60,000 bases of DNA from Bolinopsis microptera (Eukaryota; Ctenophora; Tentaculata; Lobata; Bolinopsidae): the NCBI RefSeq assembly GCF_026151205.1, contig NC_087076.1:3435902-3495901 (forward strand), given 5' to 3'. This document shows positions 1 through 11,509 of this stretch, piece after piece. The position numbers were made by a program, and so were the translations under genes. Positions within the stretch are counted from its first letter, which is position 1. Each line of letters begins with the position of its first letter. The notes beneath the pieces were generated by a model. The model did not search any database. It saw only the letters and a list, made by a program, of their open reading frames with translations, and had not been told where the DNA came from.

Positions 1-2886
1 TTTATAATCGATTCAACCATCATTCAGTTAAATAGCTTGCGTCCATTCTACATCAAAATGCAGTTCTGTTATTTAATCCTAATTATGCTGGTTCACGCGG
101 CCCGAAATTGACCAGAATCAAAAGTTTGTATTTTCAGTCATTTGGAGCGTACGTAATAATTTATAAATGGTGACAGTGAAACGGTTCAAGTATTTAAGAT
201 AAATATAACCACAGTATTATCGATACACTTATAAGCTATAGACGGAGACCCTCTCGTTCTTGGTCTGATTACTGTACAGTTTCTTGAGACCTCCCTTAAG
301 ACCACACTCGTACATGAAATATTTATATTGATTTGTGGTCAGGTACTTCGGATCGTGCATATTAATAAAAACTTCCATGTTTTAGTCTTTTCTTGAGAGA
401 TCATCTCGTCTTTGAAAACGGCAAAACGGTGTATGATTGATTATAATTTTACATTGTGTGCAATACTGCGTTTCATAAATGAATGGCAGTATTGCTGATT
501 GCAGAATTGCACCCAATAAAAGTCATATTTCTAACTTCAAGTTTCAGTTGAAATGCAGTGAACATTCTGAACTACAGTGTTTCCATGGTCACACTAATTT
601 ATAAAAAAATATTAGTTCGATCAATCTGAGCTGCGGTCCTTTGAAAAATGTCAAAGACTGTCCACACTCACAATTTCTTCAAGCTATTCAAAACAAGACC
701 TCAAACTGTAAATCAAAATGTCAACTTTACCGCTGGACTACTCCTTCTGCAATTTAAAGTGGCTCATTTATTTTAATCAAATAATTCACTCGATATTTTA
801 TCAAAGCTTTTTGTCCGCTGCGATAAGACTAATCAAAATATCTTAATACAATCACTATCACTTGTTAGTTCAAAACTTGGTTGTCTATGGTTTGTTTTAT
901 ATGATTATGATGCCTGAATAAATAGTTCTTTTCTTAGCAAATTTAAAGCATCTTATGAAGTATATTGTAGTGATTTGTAAATCTGCTTTTGTCCCTTTAT
1001 TTGATTTGTCATATTCCTCTGAACGCAAAACCTAATTTTAGCGAAGTGGTGGCCAACACTGAACGGGTGTGTATTTTAGCACTAGCCGGCGTAAAACTAT
1101 TTAGTCTAATGGTATGTCCATGTCGAGTACTAGAAGCAGACATATGGGTGTCATTCGTATGACAAAGAATTTCGTCGCAGGCTTTTACTAGATCGTTAAG
1201 TCTTCTCCCTTCTAAATGTTGTATGTGTAGCTCTGAAGGTTTAAGCTTGGAAAATATGTTTTATGTTGTCCAATATTTTCCTTTTTTTCTTGTAAAAGTT
1301 GTTATGTTTATAAACTTTATCGATCAAAACTCCACAATAGTTTCGGAGTTTTAGATTTCCATCCTCGTAAACACCCTTAATATAAGTTCAGGAAGATCTT
1401 GTTTTATAATGTTTTGCTGTAAGATTTATTCTGTTTTTTAGTTATACTAGACAGTATTGTTGTTTATTCATAAACTACCTATCGCTTACACTTACAGTAC
1501 AACCATTTAGAATTGGCGGTAGAGATCTCTGATAATAATAATAGAACTAGAAGGCCTTATTACGGTTATTTTACTCGAAACGCTAGGAACTTAGATCATA
1601 CTTAACTTCACTAAATGTATTTTTGACCTTAGAATCGATTAAAAAGTGATCCGGTAGAGATTGGATTAATTTCTATGCGTATTTCTATTGTCTGACCTAC
1701 TACTAAAAAACCGCCAATTCTAAATTAGTGTATAGACCTACTAGTGTAACCCGTGCCTACGGCCGGGACTTTACTATCGCAGTTGAAATGCAAAAGTATA
1801 AACCCGCCTATTATATTCTAAAAAACGCTTTACATTTTCGTAGTTAAAACGATGCGAAAGTATGAACTCACTCAGTCCAAACACACCGCAATTTAATTCT
1901 GAATGCCCGTCACGTATCTAATGATAATACTTGATAGGCAATCTTGAGGTCCCCTGCCAAATTACCTAATTATATAGCAAATCTGTTATAAGGGGAGAGA
2001 GAGCGAGAGTGGGAGAGAGGGAGATTAAGTGAGACACTTTAGTATCACATTTGTGTCACAAAATTATCAACTAAATTTAAACCATTTACCACCGACCGAT
2101 TTGAAAAACCTTATTCATTTAGCTTCATCAGAGTTTTTTCGGCACTATACCGAAACAGACCCACAGATTTTTTGGGATCATTAGTAGAGATTGTATTTGA
2201 CAGTTGAGATTGTCATCAACAAGTTTATGAGTGTCGTGTACATTGTGATCGTTTTAAACCTATACCTCGTTTTTATCTGGAACCAGTAAAAGTATTTTGC
2301 TTTTATTAGATTCCTCAATCTTGCATCACTTTTTAAAGAAATTTAAGATCAATTTTAAGTCCCTGTTACAACGCTAGACTGATGCCGAGAACTAGGAACA
2401 TGTCTTCTGAAGGTAAGAGCCCCTCCCCCCTAGCCTCTCGTTTTTATTTAGAACCAGTAAAAGTATTGTGCTTTAAAAAATTGACTCTTAATCACAGTGC
2501 TGGCAAGCACGACCGTGGCTTTTATACATTTTATACTATTATACTAGGGTTGCCATTATCGGTACAAAATTTTGTATCGCGATGATCGATAATTTTTTCA
2601 AAATTATCGCGATAATATCGGTTATCGGCCATGAATTTGGCAATATAATTGAAGTAATATTTTTGTATGCACTCTGCATACTTGAATTTTGCTCCTATAT
2701 ATTATACTCTACGTTACATTGTAACATCATCATTATATAGTTAGAAAATGACATAACAATGTAGCTATTATCATTAATTGAATTTGATTTTCTAAAATGA
2801 AACATTGAGTCAGATTTAATCTAATTTAATAATTTTTTAACAATTGTAATATAACAACTATAACAGCCAAAAAAACAATTGAATCA
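1..2886. other. No gene recognised; AT-rich flank
   Basis: I see no conserved coding exon on either strand. A purine-rich GA stretch lies at about 1990-2035. A direct repeat of about 40 bp containing GAACCAGTAAAAGTATT occurs near 2265-2305 and 2430-2474. An inverted repeat pair lies at 1505-1725 (listed separately). Short open frames here lack recognisable protein features. Confidence 0.5.
1505..1725. repeat. Possible MITE with 16-bp inverted ends
   Basis: ATTTAGAATTGGCGGT at 1505-1520 is exactly reverse-complemented at 1710-1725. The roughly 190 bp between them is non-coding. The size and structure resemble a miniature inverted-repeat transposable element. I could not assign a superfamily and no target duplication is clear. 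Confidence 0.45.
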
Positions 2887-2991
2887 AAGAGAAGCTTTTC
2901 TGCCGTTTCCTCGATATGACCGAAATTTCGCTGTTTGATTCAAACAGCGAAATTTCGGTCATATCAAGGAAACGGCAGAAAAGCTTCTCTT
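2887..2991. repeat. Near-perfect 105-bp palindrome
   Basis: Two 52-bp arms (2887-2938 and 2940-2991) are reverse complements with one mismatch (2912 against 2966) and a one-base centre at 2939. It could be a natural cruciform-forming palindrome, a collapsed foldback element, or a template-switch artefact. Confidence 0.85.
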
Positions 2992-3213
2992 CAAAGATAA
3001 TCCAAAATATCTTTTTTTATTTTGATAATTTTCTGTTTATCAAAACTTTCTTTGGTATTCAACATGGAAAAAGTCAAAACAGTTTTCAAGTATTAAACTA
3101 CTAATAGATGACATTTATTTCCACAAGTCATTACTTATTCTCGTACATTTGTGCCTTAATCAGAATAGATAATTTTGTTTAAAATCGCATTCTCCCAAAT
3201 TGCTGGACTACAA

Positions 3214-3245
<32 letters not shown>
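3214..3245. repeat. Poly(C) tract of about 32 bases
   Basis: An uninterrupted C run of about 32 bases sits in AT-rich non-coding DNA. Its exact length is likely to vary between alleles and sequencing reads. Confidence 0.9.
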
Positions 3246-3248
<3 letters not shown>

Positions 3249-3428
3249 CCCCCTACCCATGTGGACTGCAAAACATTTTAGCACCATTGACCCAATCGGA
3301 TGAACATTAGGACGACTGTGCTAAATCAAGCTATTTTAACATGTAGTTCTTAATCTTATACGTAAATCCTCGCCAAGTCCTCCGGTTACACAACTGTTTG
3401 CATTGTACTTCACTTTTCACGCGAGATT

Positions 3429-3519
3429 ATGGGCTGTTTTAGTTTGCTGTACGATCTGTTCTGTTGCTATACCAGTTCTGCTTTCACAACGTGGCTAAGA
3501 TCTTGTGACATAAGCAAAG
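3429..3519 (+). CDS. Possible alternative first exon of EF-hand gene
   Basis: An ATG at 3429 opens a 30-codon frame starting MGCFSLLYDLFCCY and ending in one spare base before a GTAAGC donor at 3520. That phase is exactly what the EF-hand exon beginning at 8448 needs, so this exon could supply an alternative N-terminus to the one at 7214. Gly2, Cys3 and the Cys pair near residue 12 would suit lipid anchoring, although Ser sits at residue 5 rather than the preferred 6. The link to the EF-hand gene is inference only; it could be an unrelated exon or chance. Confidence 0.3.
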
Positions 3520-6500
3520 GTAAGCTGCAGTCTATATTTAACCCGCTAACCGTGATCTGGTGATGAAGTACGCAGTGAGCTAATAGTAATACTAATATAT
3601 AAAGATGATTAATATGTTGACGGATCATGCAGCGGATCATGACATTACACGTTACACAAGGGCTCGGGACGTGCTCCGAACTGCTGCGGAAGTAATTTAA
3701 AGGGCATTACGGAGAGGCATTAGTTTGCAGTGAACTAATACGGGGGATTATATGATTACTGGCTGCTAATGTGGGGTGGCTGCTAATGTCTGATTAGATT
3801 GTCTGTCACTTGTTTTGTGGTGTTCTTAGTCAGAGTTGTGCCGCTTCATTTCATGGTTTGACGTGTGCATGGTGAAACTTCTCATGAGTTATGTGGCGCT
3901 TGTACGGTGCGTCTCCTTCTTATTATTATTCAATATTGAGGTTGTGAAAACTGAGAGAACTCTCCAGACTTAGTGCTTTAGTGACGCCTTTTTCTGACGA
4001 TTTACTCGAATAAAATGATTTTGGAGTGCAATCCAATGCAATATTCTGACAGTTGCAGCTACAGGATCATTTAGATTAATCAATAAATTGTCTGCGAATG
4101 TAAATATTGACTATATGCGAGTAAACCTTACAAACCTTGTATACTCTGAAAGTTTCTTTGTAAATGAAAACAATTTATCCACCAGATCGGTTTTCAAGAT
4201 CTTTGCTATTTGGTTTAAACTTCAAAATCGCAAAAAAAACAGCACGATGTTTGGCCTCTCAACGTGTTTAAATCATGATCCGAATGACGTATTGTACAAG
4301 GCTGCTTCAATCATTTGCAATAAGATACTACAGTTCTCTGAACTGGAGTTTTCATGATAGTCAATGGTATTCATTTTTTCATTGAGAAGAACACGTCTTG
4401 TTAGATATCATATCCCAACATTAATCGACACCTTTGCTAGCAATTAATTTACTTGTTATCTCATATCTGTCCCAATACAAGGTTTCCTTCTCTCCCAGAA
4501 ATAACATGTTCATTTATCTGTACCACTCAAAAAGTTCGCTGTTTCGTGTGCTTATTAATGAAACTCTTCAGATGAGAAGTTTACATGGTATGAACATTAG
4601 ATCACGTGGTATGAACATCAAATCAAACACGTTGACCAGGGAGAATAGTGTAGGAACATAATTTGTTAGGTCGACAGTTCATTGTCCTGAATGTGTACGC
4701 TCTCGTGTACTCTGTGTAATAGTTATCTATAAATATCATTCTTGACAAGGGTATCATTGACAACATCGCCAATTAGCAGAGATTATTATATACGATATTT
4801 GGCTAGGGTCCCCTTATATTGGACGAATAAGAGCCCTGCACAATAAACTACGTCATTCTCCGCGAATAACGGACGAGTCAATTTCCTAATATTAAAATGT
4901 AACGCGACGTCATGTTTTTTTGCCAGGAACCATTTCACCGAGTCTAATATTGTCCAATAGCAGTTTCGTAACGTCTCCAACTTGGAATATAGAATTTTAT
5001 ACCTTTTTTTTCTAAAATCCTAGAATTCGGATCATGATTGTACTTGAAGATCGGGAGAGTTTAATGGAGAAAGATTGTGCCGACACTTATATTCATCAAG
5101 GTATTCTTGCATATTTTTATGATCGCACCTTAAGTTTTACAAGGCATCATTAGTAACTTGTTAAGATTTATTGATTCTTGCCGTTCAAGAACTCGCTACA
5201 AAGATAAATCATCAAATACCACGTGGTCGTCACGATTGGTTAGAAGTTTGACACATCTTAATAACCATATCAATAGTTAATTAATCTTCACGGTGTCCTG
5301 GAGTTAATTTATAGTTAATTAGCTTGAATCTAGGGCTGATTTGTCATATTCAGTAGCGTTACGGTAGCGTGATGCTCTGTATTACTAATATCGAATATTA
5401 TTGGGTAGATCAATTGCTTTATCACAGCTAACGCTCTGTTGAGCTTCAGTACCAAGATCCTCATTCATTTGGCTGTTGTATTAAGGATAATCAGATCGCT
5501 ACTATCACAACTTGCTCAAAAATTCCAACGGTCCCAAATATTTTGAAATACTTTCTATTGTAAATTACAATAGAAAGTATTTCAAAATTGTAAGGTCATT
5601 TGGATTTCACTATTTAGTAGTGTTGTGACACCCGTCGCGTGATCAGCATGGTTGGCTCCTGCAGAAACTTCTTTTCATTAAAAGTGTAAATGAATGCTTG
5701 TCATTGGCTTTGTGAACATTAATCCTTGTCTAATCGAAATCCCATAATGAATAATGATAAATGGTAAATTATGTTTGCTTGATTCACTAGTCAGCTAGTC
5801 AGCTAGACAGATTTAGATCTAACAGTGAACCGTGATATCATATACGTCACAATTCTCCAGCAATTACTTGTGGGCTTGTCTCGACTTAATTGAGCTGTCT
5901 TTGTTCTAGTAATTTAGATACATAATTGCGCTCGAAGATGCAATTATTAACAAGATGTGAACTCAGATTGCCTTGTTTCCTGGATATAATTTCCAGACAA
6001 AGCTACATCACACCAGGCTATTATCTCCACTTCTTTTTCTCGACCACTGTGGATTTTTAATATACTTTTCGATTGGCACTCTGACTCTGTTGAATTCCTC
6101 CGCACGCAATCGTAATATTTTTTGTATTACATGCATAATGACAGGATATATTCATCCTTCATAAATTTCGCTACCATTTATAAGCATCTAATTCTAGTCA
6201 TGGCCATAGTAATTACATACAGGCCATATAATAGTAATCACATAAGGGCCAATCTTCGAAATTAAACCATGCTCAAGTCAATACACAATAAGAGTAATGA
6301 TTTTCTTGAGCCAGTGCAGCAGTTTTCTTATTTACGCAATACGTTGTGGTGGCAGTATAGTGTTAGAAATATGGTCCGACTACTCTGATTGAGTTGTTGG
6401 TCACGTTTTCCTCAGAATAAGTACTTTTGGGTATGACGTACAAAACTCCCTCATTACTCTTTTAAAATATTACATTTAACAGATCACTATATCACTGTAT

Positions 6501-7213
6501 ACTTATAGTACTATAGTATATATGTCATTACGGAAACTCTTTGTTCCGCTGCAATTGACCGGCTCGAGCTTCAATTTTTATGGCTGCTTTATATAACAAA
6601 GCAGGTTTCAATGTTTACGGTCAGCCCAACTGATCAAATGTGACCCTGGTATATAGTTAAGATACTTGGAGCTGAAGTAATACCCTAATGACACTGACGC
6701 GCGAAGTCACGTGCCCACTGCCTCCACAACATATGATTGTACTGTCTACTGCAGCAGGGCGTTCTATAAATACTTTCCCCGGTCCCGCCTGCCTCCTCCT
6801 CTGTGTGATTATATCTAAATCTGGAAACTGCTCATCACGTGGCTATTTTCTCTTTCCTGATAGGCTCTCGTTTCGCGTGGTGGCTGCTGGTTGGACAGCT
6901 GCTACCGTGACTTGGACCTGTAAATCCTTGTGGGACAAACTTGGCACTATTCTGATTCGTAGTAGTAAATATACTTCGTGACTGGTTCTATATTCATAAT
7001 CAGGCTCTTCAGATGGGCTTACTTAGCCTGTATTTCTCACCGTTTCCAAGTTTACAAATTAATAGTAATTATCTTTGTAGAAAATTAGCAATTTTAACTG
7101 GGCAGAACGGTGACAACGTATTTCTCACGCTTTGTTTGCAAGTTTTCCTCTTAACTAACTGAATTGTGAATGTTCTTTTTGTACTCTTTGGAATTCACTT
7201 CATACGTTCCATC
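3520..7213. other. Non-coding; upstream/intronic region
   Basis: No convincing exon was found on either strand. The only strong structure is the 49-bp palindrome at 5540-5588. If the exon at 3429 belongs to the EF-hand gene, this stretch is its first intron. Confidence 0.45.
5540..5588. repeat. Perfect 49-bp palindrome
   Basis: Arms of 24 bp (5540-5563 and 5565-5588) are perfect reverse complements around one central base, 5564. The arm contains GAAATACTTTCTATTG. With so short a loop it is a cruciform candidate; no transposon signature is visible. Confidence 0.85.
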
Positions 7214-9672
7214 ATGTCACCACCATCTACTGAATATGGTGAGTTCGGATGGTTTATTTGTAATCTTAATTCCAACATACTATAGAGTATAGAGCCTACT
7301 TTTGCTCATGGCTTCCTAGTGGTGTTGGGATCCTGAAGTTGTCATCTGGTCGTTAGTATGTACTCCTACAGTAGTAAGTTAGTACATGAATTTAAGAGAG
7401 CTTTCGAACACGTTGCATAGTATATATTGTCAGTTAGAGAAATAATTATCAAATTTTTATAACGAATAAATATAAGTATAAAGTGATATTTTGATCAATC
7501 CAACCATAATTCTCACGTGTTAGATTACTTTCACATTTTGATTATATCGTGTTATTCATAGCTACATGCTAATATCTTGATTTTGATCTAATGTAAGTGA
7601 ATTTGAAATCAAGATCTGCATAATACATATTCAATATTTATCTTTAATTAAGTACTGATGTATAATGTTGACCGCTTGATGTTCCGAAATATTTAATGCG
7701 CAAAATTTCTCAGGTCATGCTACAAATAGCGTGAAAACGATTTGAAAATACTTCGGTTTGCTTCGCTGACATGAGAAATAATGCCATTAGAGAATGAAGC
7801 CCCTCAGTGCTGTAACATTAAATAAAATTTAGCCGCACAGTCACGAACCTTTAGTCCTTACTTTGACTTTCTATAGTTAGTATCTTATTTTCTACTTCCA
7901 TAGCTTGTCAAAATATCCCAACTCCGAGACTGCTTTGTTGTTACCATATATGGGCATGACAGTGACAGGTGGGTTAAATCGGTGGAGATGTTATCTTTAT
8001 CAACGTTAAGAATCTTAAGATAGCCCGTGACGTTGATATGAATTGTCTAATTGTGTACTTAGTAGTTTTTTATAACATAGCAGGCCGACTCCTTTAATTG
8101 ATATTACACGTATCGGTATATTAACATGACAATTTCTCGCATCAAATTTTATTCGGTCATATTTTTAGACATTTTGTGACATTCGTATTTCGTGTGGTAC
8201 CAACGTCAGTAATCAGTATCTATAAATGATGGATTCTTCTGATATCGGTTACTGTCAATGACAGTGTCATTAATTATTTATATTTAATTTTTAACGGGAC
8301 TTTTTCTTGAGGAAATATAAATTTGGATACATCGAGATTTTGCCTCGTTCTTCAATGAAGAATGTTTCCGTGTGTTCACTGTTCATGTTAGTTACAACCA
8401 CATGAGAAATAATCTACAAGATTGCGCAATTCCATTTATAATTTCAGAGTTAGAGGAACAATTTAGGATAGTGGATCTCAACAAAGATGGGTTTATAGAC
8501 GCCGAAGAGCTGAAGATGGTCATGAAGAACCTGGGGATGAAACACAGCGATGAAGAGATATCGTTAATGATGCAGCATGCCGATATTAACGGTAATGTGC
8601 ACCCCTGTTAACCCTTAATACTATAAATTAAAGGATTTCCATTTCCAACTTTATAGTTTAGGAATTAGGATTGCAGTGCATAACTGATTAGTCCGTCAAC
8701 GTAAATTAAGCGTTTATATTTTTATATAAACGATGAATTTCTGAGGCCAGGCTAGGTAACCTTATTTTATGCATGTGCCAAGTATAAGTATAATAATATA
8801 TCCGCAAACAGTGATCGTCAATTGCTTGATTTTGGGGAGCAATGATTTATAGGCACACTGCACAGTCATAAACCTTACAAAATAGCAAAATCGTTAATCA
8901 ATTACTCCCACGAAATAAACAGGCAGCGGGAAGATCGAAGAGGACGATTTCATGAAAGTAATGTCCGATTATTTGGACTCAGAAAAAGAAGAGACCCTCG
9001 ACGTTAGAGATCTATTTGACTTCTTTGACTCAGATAAAGATGGTTTTATTTCCCAACAGGAGCTACAGGTGCTACTTTCCCTACTTTTAACATCAATATT
9101 TTTGTGCTATTTGAGTACTCGCCAGTGTAAAGCACTTGGAGACTGGACTGTAGACATAGTATTACTATTAACAAGTGTTAATTTTAATTTTTCAGTTTGC
9201 GATAAAAGAAGTGTTACAAGACTCTATCTCAGCGAATGAAAGTTTGTAATTTTTGTTGTATTTTTGCTTTTTAAGTTAGACTTTACTGATTGTAGAATCG
9301 CGAATGCAATGTTGCATGCGCAGCTCGCAAGGCATTGGTATTTCTACTATTGTAACTACTTATGTTTCTTCAGTTGAAACGATGATGAAGCTAGCTTGCA
9401 AGAAGGCACGCAAATCAAAAGACGCTATGATATCTTTTAGAGGTGCGTTATTGTTCAATTTCATTACCATCTGAACTACTGTGATTCTTAATTCTTTATT
9501 GGGTGGAGGTTCATCCCGACAAATCCAGATTTACGGTTGAAAAATTTGATACGTTTTTACCATCGTCGGGAACAATTTGAATAACAAATAATAAATAATC
9601 ATTAATTAGTTTATACATTTAATTTTATCAGATTTCCAACTGTTACTCGAAGATGTTGGCTTCACTGCTTGA
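7214..9672 (+). CDS. Calmodulin-like EF-hand protein, 6 exons
   Basis: Exons 7214-7238, 8448-8591, 8923-9068, 9196-9241, 9374-9442 and 9632-9672 join in phase with GT-AG introns and give 156 residues ending in TGA. Loops, in order: DLNKDGFIDAEE (EF1, canonical), DINGSGKIEEDD (EF2, formed across the exon 2/3 junction, Asp in the last position), DSDKDGFISQQE (EF3, canonical), and a fourth hand around KKARKSKDAMISFRDF that lacks the acidic calcium ligands. Length and layout match calmodulin/troponin C-like sensors with three usable sites. A cytosolic calcium sensor is likely; the partner is unknown. The first exon (MSPPSTEY) is the least certain, since an in-phase alternative exists at 3429-3519. 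EF2 and EF4 straddling introns supports the splice model. Confidence 0.85.
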
Positions 9673-9804
9673 GACTGAGTCAACGAATATGTGACTAAAC
9701 CAGACGTCAAGTAGCTTTAAGTATATTTGAACATGGATCCGATTTTACCACTGACGAGTCGATTGACGATGCAATGCTACTAATACAATTTCGTCGTGCG
9801 AGAA

Positions 9805-9874
9805 GCTTTATTTCATGTGCGGTGCGGCCAGTAGTGCATCGCGCTACAACTGTAGTAGTGCATCGCGCTACAAC
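9805..9874. repeat. Dispersed GC-rich repeat, copy 1
   Basis: GTAGTGCATCGCGCTACAA occurs twice here (9831-9849 and 9855-9873), preceded by GCGAGAAGC and a GGTGCGG stretch. The same module occurs near 40350-40400 and 58345-58400. The core TAGTGCATCGCGCTA is nearly palindromic. It is a mobile-element or satellite fragment of unknown class. Confidence 0.7.
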
Positions 9875-10150
9875 TGACGAGTTTAACTTAAAACAAGATA
9901 TTATAGTAATGTAAATTTCAGCAAGATGCTTGTGATTAGATAATTATTATATACTGGACCACTGAGAGTGAGGACGTTATTTAAGAATCTTGAGACCGTT
10001 CTGTTAACATGTTAAAATATTCACGGATAGCTTGACAATTAAAATATCCGAAGAAACCTTTAAAAATGCTATACCACATTTGACTCGCAAACTAATTTAA
10101 ATGATTTTATTAATTTGCTGTTTTTATCAAAAATTTGCTTACCGAACATT

Positions 10151-10216
10151 ATTTGGTCGGACATTACGTGAGCGCTGGAGACCTCTGCGTTTGCATAGCA
10201 TAATGTCCGACCAAAT
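10151..10216. repeat. 16-bp inverted repeat, 66-bp unit
   Basis: ATTTGGTCGGACATTA at 10151-10166 is perfectly reverse-complemented at 10201-10216, with a 34-bp spacer. It could be a tiny terminal-inverted-repeat element or a structured RNA locus. Nothing else supports either. Confidence 0.6.
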
Positions 10217-11509
10217 TAAAGTCCGGCAACCATGTACGTGCAGAGAAATGTTTGCATCCACCCAAAATAATGTCTGCACTCGATGCCGCCCAAATAACTT
10301 GAATTTATCGACCCGTTGCTCAATTTGTATCAGTGCTATAAATGTACATAATGTTTCTCTTTAAATTTGATGTTTGTTCTATAGATGTTTCGAGGGAAGC
10401 ACACCATATCCATATTTTACTATTTTATAGCGTAGGCCGTGTTTCAGTTTGACTTTAGTCGTGATGATAACATTCATTTATAATATGAGAATTTAAATTA
10501 TTATTATATTATAATAAATTGACCTTTGCTTGTATTTAGTTTGTTTACATATTTATGTAGAACCAATTTGTTTTCTAAACTAATGAAGCGAGCATTTTAA
10601 TTTCTCTTAAGTGGAAAATAAAGCACCAAGAAAAACAACCATATAATGTTACATTTGTGAGGAAATTGATAATTTTATTAAGGAAGTAACGAAATACAAT
10701 TAATAATCATCATGCACTTAAGCAATCAATCAGCTCTGGCAATATTATATCCCTTGAATTCAGGAAACTAATTACTTATTTTAAGTATTGACATCAACAA
10801 TTTAATTTACTCGTCTGTCATTGCTAGCTTATCTAGCGGCCCTTATCAAGGTTTCACCCTTTACAGTATAAAGGCTCTGGACTATTTAGCGATATCCAGG
10901 TTATAACCCTGACCTTCACCTAGTAATTACTTTACAACAAGCCTGAAATACCAAAATAATACCGCATAAATAGTCTCGAAGCTCAGGTTTGACCCATTCG
11001 ATATAAGTTAGAACGTATTTACATCAAATATAAAAACTATGATCCCCTACTTGAAAACTTCGGACAAGAAGAATGTTTATGAAAATTCACAAAATTCGTT
11101 ATATCTGTGTCTACTAACTAGTTGCTAAAGCTAAGCTAATTATGCTATCAAATAGGAATAGAATGATAAACGTAAACAAATCTGTTTTCGGAAAATTAAA
11201 CTTCAGAAAAATAACAATAACTGAATACTGATCACATCGAAATTCTGATTATTTGTGTCTCTGAGTTTTTGGTATTTCGGTAAAAATAACTTATTAACGG
11301 AATAAATTCAGATAGATTAATAATGTGTAATCATAAACACATTATGATTACACATGGCAAAAACGTAGATCTTTAGTCAGCCACGGACGCAGGTTCGCCA
11401 CTGCACTGATAGATACTGATTTTCTTCAGACGTCAGATTAAATGTCAAACAAAAATGTCGTTGATGTCAAGAATATCATCATGTTTCCGTTAAGAAAGCT
11501 GAAGCATAA

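Larger units (their letters stand above)
9673..11509. other. Intergenic, AT-rich; contains small repeats
   Basis: No coding exon is supported between the EF-hand stop and the 3' end of the minus-strand coiled-coil gene. It holds a short GC-rich dispersed repeat at about 9805-9874 and a 16-bp inverted repeat at 10151-10216, both listed separately. Confidence 0.5.

Noticed and set aside
4088-4661. Two open frames of 75-89 codons
   Set aside because: No conserved residues, no splice-site context and an AT-driven composition; chance frames are expected at this size.
6688-6981. 97-codon frame with Cys and hydrophobic residues
   Set aside because: No recognisable domain or supported splice connection; kept out of the annotation.
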